Of a DNA stretch of 22,502 nucleotides, positions 17,405 through 22,502 are shown piece after piece. Both the position numbers and the translations under genes were made by a program. The stretch covers positions 178,201 through 200,702 of the forward strand of contig BJOX01000200.1 of the NCBI GenBank assembly GCA_009731375.1. Reading direction: 5' to 3'. The DNA comes from Paulinella micropora. Taxonomy: Eukaryota > Cercozoa > Imbricatea > Euglyphida. Position 1 is the stretch's first letter. Every line of letters starts with the position of its first letter. The notes below the pieces were generated by a model. The model was not told the DNA's origin and did no database searches. It saw nothing but the letters and a program-made list of their open reading frames with translations.

Positions 17405-18392
17405 TGTACGAAGGCCAACCTTTTTCTCTCCGTTGCTAGACTCAGCTCAAAAGCCTCGTATGAGTCAGTAGCAGTCATCGGATTAATATCCTCCTTCTCT
17501 CCATTTTTCACTCCATAAATTACTCGCCGTGCGGCGCAATCGATCACTGCCCCCATCGTAGCNNNNNNNNNNTACATTGTAGCCAATTGGTCATACGACA
17601 GCAGGATTGAACCGTGGTAATCGGGACAACATAGAGGTCCGCACGATATACTCGACCGGATTTCAATTTGAAAATTAATGTGACGATGCCCGTAATTTCC
17701 GTACGGCTGCCTACCCCTTTTAGGGTCCCCTTTGTTTTTCTAATGTTTTTGTCCACCCATGTCCGGTGACTATTCAAAAACTTCTGGCCGACAATATTAA
17801 TATTCGCCATCGTATCATTACCAACTTGTAATGTGGTTTGTAAAGTTTCACAAAAGAGATCAGTGTAGCATAGCGCGTCCGGTCTATGTATACTAGCCGC
17901 TAGCACATGAATTTTTTGCTCTAGGGTTTTGAGTCTAAGCTCAAGTTCCTTGTCCTCCTTCCGTTCTTCCCTCTTTTCCTCCAACTTAACTTCTTGAGTC
18001 TCCGGGGCTTCCGGTATCTCAAGTGTCCGCTTGACAGAGTCCGGTACACTAGATGTACACTTGTCTACCGTAGAGACGGTTGCGTCCTTTGGCGGGGGAA
18101 CGGTCCGCTGCTTCTTCGTAGGCGGAGACCTAGCCTTCAGTTGCGGCTTCCTCTCCTCCATCGCCTTCTTCGCCTTCCTATTCGCATCATTTATCATATT
18201 AGCTCTCGAAGGATGAACTAGCAAATGCTTACCTTGAGGCTTGTGAGGCTGTGTGCCTTCAACTTCACGTCTAGGAGGAACGGAACCGTTCGTATCCTGT
18301 TCAGCAACAGTAGGCATAACTGTGACTGTCGGATTAAAAAGAACAGTTTTTATCTCCTTCTTTCTCTTCTCCTCCTCCCTCTTTTCCTCCCG
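17405..18392 (-). pseudogene. Linker and retropepsin-like protease region, frame-broken
   Basis: In frame with Gag after its TGA: a Lys/Glu-rich linker, then a retropepsin-like core with VGNDTMANINIVGQKFL. This occupies the place of the D-T/S-G catalytic loop but has DTM instead of DTG. The conserved C-terminal block of the protease (ILLSYDQLATM, then GAVIDCAARRVIYG) is in another frame. The shift can be placed at the CCC near 17625 as one missing base. A 10-N placeholder follows at 17563-17572. A second frame change (-1) is needed between about 17270 and 17400 to enter Pol. The enzyme would process Gag-Pol into mature proteins. Low sequence quality beside a contig end may explain some of this. 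Confidence 0.65.
17563..17572. other. Assembly gap placeholder (10 N), ends probably overlap
   Basis: In element sense the left flank ends GGCTACAATGTA and the right flank begins GCTACGATGGGG. The shared GCTAC(A/G)ATG suggests the two contigs overlap and little or nothing is missing. Confidence 0.6.
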
Positions 18393-18395
18393 TCA
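18393..18395 (-). promoter_or_regulatory. Candidate stop-codon readthrough site between Gag and protease
   Basis: In element sense GAA-TGA-CGG. UGA followed by CGG is a known leaky context in several plant RNA viruses. The frame is open for 25 codons from the TGA to the first ATG of the next ORF and far beyond. No strong hairpin is obvious in the purine-rich 60 nt that follow, which weakens the case. Confidence 0.45.
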
Positions 18396-20900
18396 TTCTA
18401 GGACTTCAACACGCTCACCTGAGCCAGTGTCTTCGTCTTGACGTCCCCCCTCCGCAGCGGTATAAGCTTGCTGGGGGTAGTTGGAGCTGGAACTGGAGCT
18501 ATAATTCCAGTATCCGTGTCCTCTGGGAGGGCGCGCTGGGGTCCGGCCTCCCCTTCCCCGATAGCCCCGACCTCTTGGTGCCCATCCTCTTGGTGTCCCT
18601 CGGGACCCTCGTGACGCTCCTCTCGTCTCTCCTCCTCTAGTCGGCGCCGCTTGTCGGCCCGCTGCTTCTTTCTCCTCCTTTCTCTTCATCTTCTCAAGGA
18701 AGGAAATGATGGCCTCCCGGAACTCTCCGTCCGCGACCATATTTGCATTCCACCTCCTCTCCACCAACTCCTTCTTGTAAACTCTGTATAAGGCCTGCTC
18801 CTTTTTTGAGCCTTTGAGTTCTCTCAGGAAGATATTTCGCATCCTGTCATCGTCAGAGTCATGACTGTGTGGACAGGTGCCTACTCCATGCTTCGCCTCA
18901 TTCTTACACGCCATATATGAAAAATAGCGGTAGCACGGCGTCGGCTCGTCTCTCCCCCTCTTTTGACCCGCCGACCGAGTTGTATGTGCTGCTTGAGCAC
19001 CTCCAACCCCTTGTGTCGCGGCACTGGAGAATGACTCGGTGGCCGTGTCCAAGTCGGAACACGCTTCGAGCACCTCCCTATACAGGTCGCTCGGCTGAAC
19101 AGCCGCTACGGCCCTCTCGTATATATTCGTTTCTAAAAAATCCGCCGTCTTCACCGCCGCGAAGGTCGGACAGGACTGTATGATCCTTGCGAGCTTGCTC
19201 GGGTGTCGTGCACACAAAGCACTCAGGAAGTACAAAATGATAGACTTCCGGCTATAAAAGAGCCCGTACTTGGCGCTGACCTCAGTGAGGATCGCTGCCA
19301 ACCTCGCGCTAATGCCCAGCCCTTCGTTCACCTCTTGAAAAATCTCAAACCCAATCAAAGTACCAGTACACAGATGCTGATACCCATGAGTTTTAAAGTA
19401 TTGCAAGAGGACGGCAACTGGCACCGTGCACTGCAGGTCTGAGGCTGCTCTCCTAGCCGACACCTCTACCGCTCGCAACGCCTTGTATTCCACAACATCA
19501 AATCCTTGTGTGAGGATTGATGGGTCCAACAAGGTGGACAACGCCTCATACTCCTGTGTTTCGTCCGTTGGATGCTGCTTCATACAAGCATCAATTCTTC
19601 GGAGCTTGTCTCGAAGGTTCGCATCCGTGTCCTTCTGACTTGCTGTCTCTGCGAACAGCGTCAGAGCAGTCGCATCGGACTTGGTATATTTTTGGAAGGC
19701 GTTAATGATAGCCTGTCTGTCCTTCTTGTCATTATTGTTGACAATGACAGTGGTAGGCGCTGAGCTAGTCGTAGGGGCAGGAGGGGCTGTATGGGCTGAC
19801 GGGACGTACCCAGGGGGAGACATAAAAGGCCCAGAGGAAGGTGCCTGTCTCGTAGCCGTCGCCTTAGCCAATGCAATCTTTGCCTCCAACTCCTTCTTTT
19901 CTTTCTCCTCTGCTCTTTCCCTGATATGCAGGTCTTGAGCATGATGAAAAAAAGACATGAGCTCGGCAGCCTTCCGAAGGAACAGAGCCTTCTCCGCCAA
20001 CTCCTTCTCTCCCGCTTTATTGGTGAGGGCGGGTGCGGCCGTTCCCTCCAAGATCGTATGATCCTTGGTGAAAGCCCACCTCTTCCATGCGTCGTCCTTC
20101 TGCAAGGCCGCATGCAACTTCTTAATCTTCGTCACCCCTCCAGCTTCGCCTTCTATTTCTTTCAGGGCCGGGTGAAGGTCCCTGCCATAAATCGGGGTTT
20201 GTTGGAGTTTATTCAAGTCCACCAACTTGATCTCCATAAGTCTCAGGGGTATATCCATGACATTAATCTGTCCTCGGACGTTCCTGGACTTAAACTCCCC
20301 TTCCCCTCTTTTGATTGATTCGATATCCTGACCAGGATCGAGCAACCTAGCCAGTGCTCTTGAATCCCATGGCAGGACAGTCTTGTTAGACTGGTACTCA
20401 TAGAGTATAGCACACTCGAACACTTTCCATGTGAGGTCGAGAAGCTCCAGTAAAGACATATTGTCCCCAAATGAGACATGTTGCACCTGTAACTGTGCAC
20501 TGTCGTCTCTGAGGAATTTTGCAAGAGACAGGGCTTGTTTTGGGAGGGGGTAACAGATATCCTCCTTTCTCAAGGGATCTCCCCATCGTATTTCTGGGGG
20601 AATGAATAGCCATTTATAGGCCTCATCCTTCCCTATTTTATCCTCAAACTCCTTCTCACTTAGATTGCCATATTCGGCCACAAACCTCGCTTCCTCCTCG
20701 CTCCTCTCCTTCTCGACTTCCGACTCTCCCATCCGCCCAGGGGCGAGCAGTCGGTCCTCTGGTCCTCCTGTTTCATAGGAAGGCACTGCCAGATCTCCCC
20801 CGTCCCCAAGAGGGCCAACGTTATCCTCCTGGTCTATTGGGGTTCTCTCATTCTCTCCTCCTTCTTCATTCCAATATGCTTCTTCAGACCTAGAAGACAT
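18393..20900 (-). CDS. Gag-like nucleocapsid/capsid polyprotein with CCCH finger and RGG tail
   Basis: 835 residues. The ATG at 20900 has A at -3 (GACCATG). The N-terminal third is acidic and Glu-rich. The middle (about 300-650) is helical and Ala/Leu-rich and occupies the capsid position, though no capsid motif is recognisable by eye. At 656-680 a C-x8-C-x10-C-x3-H finger (CYRYFSYMAC... CPHSH) replaces the usual CCHC knuckle. Residues about 754-800 form an Arg/Gly-rich RGG-type tail followed by a Ser/Tyr stretch. These parts should bind the genomic RNA in the virus-like particle. It ends TGA followed by CGG, and the same frame continues into the protease region. Confidence 0.85.
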   Translation of the reverse strand: MSSRSEEAYWNEEGGENERTPIDQEDNVGPLGDGGDLAVPSYETGGPEDRLLAPGRMGESEVEKERSEEEARFVAEYGNLSEKEFEDKIGKDEAYKWLFIPPEIRWGDPLRKEDICYPLPKQALSLAKFLRDDSAQLQVQHVSFGDNMSLLELLDLTWKVFECAILYEYQSNKTVLPWDSRALARLLDPGQDIESIKRGEGEFKSRNVRGQINVMDIPLRLMEIKLVDLNKLQQTPIYGRDLHPALKEIEGEAGGVTKIKKLHAALQKDDAWKRWAFTKDHTILEGTAAPALTNKAGEKELAEKALFLRKAAELMSFFHHAQDLHIRERAEEKEKKELEAKIALAKATATRQAPSSGPFMSPPGYVPSAHTAPPAPTTSSAPTTVIVNNNDKKDRQAIINAFQKYTKSDATALTLFAETASQKDTDANLRDKLRRIDACMKQHPTDETQEYEALSTLLDPSILTQGFDVVEYKALRAVEVSARRAASDLQCTVPVAVLLQYFKTHGYQHLCTGTLIGFEIFQEVNEGLGISARLAAILTEVSAKYGLFYSRKSIILYFLSALCARHPSKLARIIQSCPTFAAVKTADFLETNIYERAVAAVQPSDLYREVLEACSDLDTATESFSSAATQGVGGAQAAHTTRSAGQKRGRDEPTPCYRYFSYMACKNEAKHGVGTCPHSHDSDDDRMRNIFLRELKGSKKEQALYRVYKKELVERRWNANMVADGEFREAIISFLEKMKRKEEKEAAGRQAAPTRGGETRGASRGSRGTPRGWAPRGRGYRGRGGRTPARPPRGHGYWNYSSSSSSNYPQQAYTAAEGGRQDEDTGSGERVEVLE

Positions 20901-21643
20901 GGTCTCTGAAGGAATACAAAGGAGATAGATCTGTTTCTACTCCGTAATTACTCTGTTCGTCTCTGAGGAACGAATAGAGAGGAAAGATGAAAAGACAGTG
21001 TAGAGAGAGAGAGCGTCTCACCTCTATGTCTTATGTGTTTTTGTTTGTGAGAAAGAAGTAGTCTATACGACTTTCTCTGAAAACTTGATCTCCTTCTCCA
21101 CTCCTCTTTTCTTTTTCTCTTTTTGCTGTTGTATCTGTTATGAGGTACGAGGACCTACGTACAGATAATGTCAAAGAGGCTCGAGAAGCACTCCTTGAGA
21201 AGTCGACCTGTCGTCTGACACTTGTTCAGACCTATTGTCGAAAAACAGTCAGAGATTTGCAAAAATACTCTGATGTATGTGTTTTGAGAGGCAACTAAGT
21301 GCACAGACTTGAAAGGAGGAGTACTACGCTCGTGTCCTTCAAGTTTGTTTGTAACTGTGAGTGTTTGTTTGTACGTCTGTTGACCTACTCTGTCTCTGTC
21401 TCAAGAGAGAACACAAGAACAGCTATGAGGTCTGGTGTCTGGCCTCCTTATGAGGACACAGATACAGGCTGTGTAGAGGGTACTGAGACACCTACTCACA
21501 AACGCCTAGACGTCTGGTTTTGCAAAAGGAGCTGTGTGGGGATGTGCTGGAGTATTTGTTTTTTGGAACACCTACTCAGAAGAGATAGGTCTGTCCAATT
21601 TTTCTTTCTGCTGTTCCAAAAACAAGCCAGAAAAGAAATCAGC
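20901..21643 (-). other. 5' leader of the retrotransposon
   Basis: About 740 nt between the primer-binding site and Gag. The only ORFs are short antisense ones. It would hold packaging signals, none of which I can identify. Confidence 0.65.
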
Positions 21644-21661
21644 CTTGTGCTGGTGACTCCA
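21644..21661 (-). promoter_or_regulatory. Primer-binding site
   Basis: In element sense TGGAGTCACCAGCACAAG starts one base after the LTR. TGG pairs with the CCA end of a tRNA. I could not assign the tRNA from memory. Confidence 0.65.
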
Positions 21662-21662
21662 A

Positions 21663-21911
21663 TGTTACAATCCCTGAAGATAGCTCGATAAAAAGTCGGT
21701 AATACAACCAGACACAAATCCCCCAAAGGAGAATGATGTCTCGTTATATTAGCTCAGTGAAGCCGAAAAAGAAAGCGGCCACAGACCACGGTTAAAATGG
21801 CATTAGGTCAAATCCGGCCAAACGATATTGAAATACTGGGAAAAAAACTAGGTGCACCTGACACCCGAAAAACTGTACTTTTTACCGGCTATCTGGGGGG
21901 TTATGCCTACA
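21663..21911 (-). repeat. 5' LTR of the retrotransposon
   Basis: 249 bp, bounded by TG and CA. Identical to the left copy over the first 180 nt (+ strand). It carries the promoter in such elements, but I see no unambiguous TATA box. Confidence 0.93.
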
Positions 21912-22149
21912 AATTTTACTTAACTGCTAGATTTCAGATTAGCGGGTCAAGATTTCGAATTAGTGGTCAGAATTCAAATTACTTCAATTTAATGGCTATA
22001 TACGTCCGCAAAATCTGTATCATTTTTGCGAAATGTTACAGTTAAATTGAACTAATTTGAATTCTGGCCGCTAATCTAAATCTGACCGCTAATCTGAAAT
22101 CTGACCCTTAACTCAAATTTGATGGCTGAGTTTGACACTTGAATGTACC
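21912..22149 (+). mobile_element. Foldback (MITE-like) element, main part
   Basis: Together with 11473-11506 this forms an element of about 268 bp once the duplicated AATT is removed. Besides the 34-bp terminal inverted repeats, the interior is also self-complementary: CAGATTTCAGATTAGCGG-type words on one arm recur reversed on the other. The centre is CGCAAAATCTGTATCATTT and following TTGCG. No ORF is present. The superfamily is uncertain. Insertion into TAA/TA repeats would suit a PIF/Harbinger or Tc1/mariner relative. Confidence 0.78.
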
Positions 22150-22152
22150 CAG

Positions 22153-22166
22153 TAATAATGATAATA

Positions 22167-22211
<45 letters not shown>

Positions 22212-22214
22212 GTA

Positions 22215-22272
<58 letters not shown>

Positions 22273-22280
22273 TAATAATG

Positions 22281-22358
<78 letters not shown>

Positions 22359-22377
22359 GTTGAATAATAATAATAAC
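22153..22377. repeat. (TAA)n tract, right part
   Basis: Same strand orientation as the tract at 11187-11472, with GAT variants near the element. Asn, Ile and Leu homopolymer ORFs here are artefacts. Confidence 0.95.
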
Positions 22378-22502
22378 TTGATAGTGCTTCTCTGTCAATG
22401 GCTGATGCATTTCTGCACATGCGCCTCCATCGTCTCACCCGTGAGGGGAGTACGAAGAATTGACGATAAGCTCTAATGACACCCCCGCAAGGGCAGTTCC
22501 AA
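22378..22502. other. Right-edge unique sequence
   Basis: 125 nt of unique sequence with no feature I can support. Confidence 0.4.

Larger units (their letters stand above)
11507..21911 (-). mobile_element. Ty3/gypsy-type LTR retrotransposon, 10.4 kb
   Basis: A complete structure read on the minus strand: LTR, primer-binding site, leader, gag, protease, RT-RNase H-integrase, extra C-terminal ORF, polypurine tract, LTR. The order RT, RNase H, then integrase assigns it to the Ty3/gypsy group (Metaviridae). The GPY motif is present in the integrase tail, but no chromodomain is recognisable. A 4-bp AATT duplication flanks it. LTRs differ at about five positions in 249, so the insertion is recent on an evolutionary scale. 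The protease region is frame-broken in this assembly, and integrase lacks one expected zinc ligand. It may therefore be defective, but gap-edge sequence errors are also possible. Confidence 0.93.

Noticed and set aside
21299-21691. 130-aa plus-strand ORF near the right LTR
   Set aside because: It lies antisense in the leader and runs into the LTR and primer-binding site. No domain seen.
11473-22149. One giant DNA transposon with the retrotransposon genes as its cargo
   Set aside because: LTRs, primer-binding site, polypurine tract and a separate AATT duplication show that the inner 10.4 kb is an independent retrotransposon insertion.

Overview
The window comes from an unidentified eukaryotic nuclear genome. 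It has spliceosomal introns with GT-AG ends, a Ty3-type LTR retrotransposon and an extreme load of microsatellites. A single-celled eukaryote, perhaps an alveolate, seems likely from the very short exons and weak donor sites, but the sequence does not fix the lineage. Four runs of N (1805-1991, 5856-6142, 7941-7950, 17563-17572) mark assembly gaps.

Left half (1 to about 10,190). At first sight this is only simple repeats, and nearly all long ORFs here are microsatellite translations. Threaded through them on the + strand are 15 short exons (37-86 nt) whose splice phases join into one frame of 292 codons plus TAA. The product matches the RmlD/MAT2B branch of the short-chain dehydrogenase superfamily, best fitting the regulatory beta subunit of methionine adenosyltransferase. 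The N-terminal Gly-rich nucleotide-binding exon is missing and should lie left of the window. Microsatellites fill most introns and often abut or form the splice sites. Three exons (8, 13 and 15) have partial tandem copies beside them, separated by microsatellite. Exon 7 carries an in-frame TGA. A possible exon of another gene lies on the minus strand at 735-861. Two dispersed repeat families each occur twice in inverted orientation inside the microsatellite arrays, and a cluster of small palindromes lies at 1124-1660.

Middle (about 10,190-11,190) is unique sequence with no gene I can support.

Right half (11,187-22,377) is a three-level nest. A (TAA)n tract was split by a foldback element of about 270 bp, and that element was split by a 10.4-kb Ty3/gypsy-type retrotransposon (11507-21911, minus strand). 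The retrotransposon has about 249-bp TG...CA LTRs, an AATT target duplication, a primer-binding site, a polypurine tract, and Gag, protease, RT-RNase H-integrase and a C-terminal extension. Gag has a CCCH-type zinc finger plus an RGG tail instead of a CCHC knuckle. Gag and the protease region are in one frame separated by a single TGA, and so are Pol and the C-terminal extension. The protease region holds a one-base shift, a 10-N placeholder whose flanks appear to overlap, and a second frame change before RT. The LTRs are about 98% identical, so the insertion looks fairly recent.
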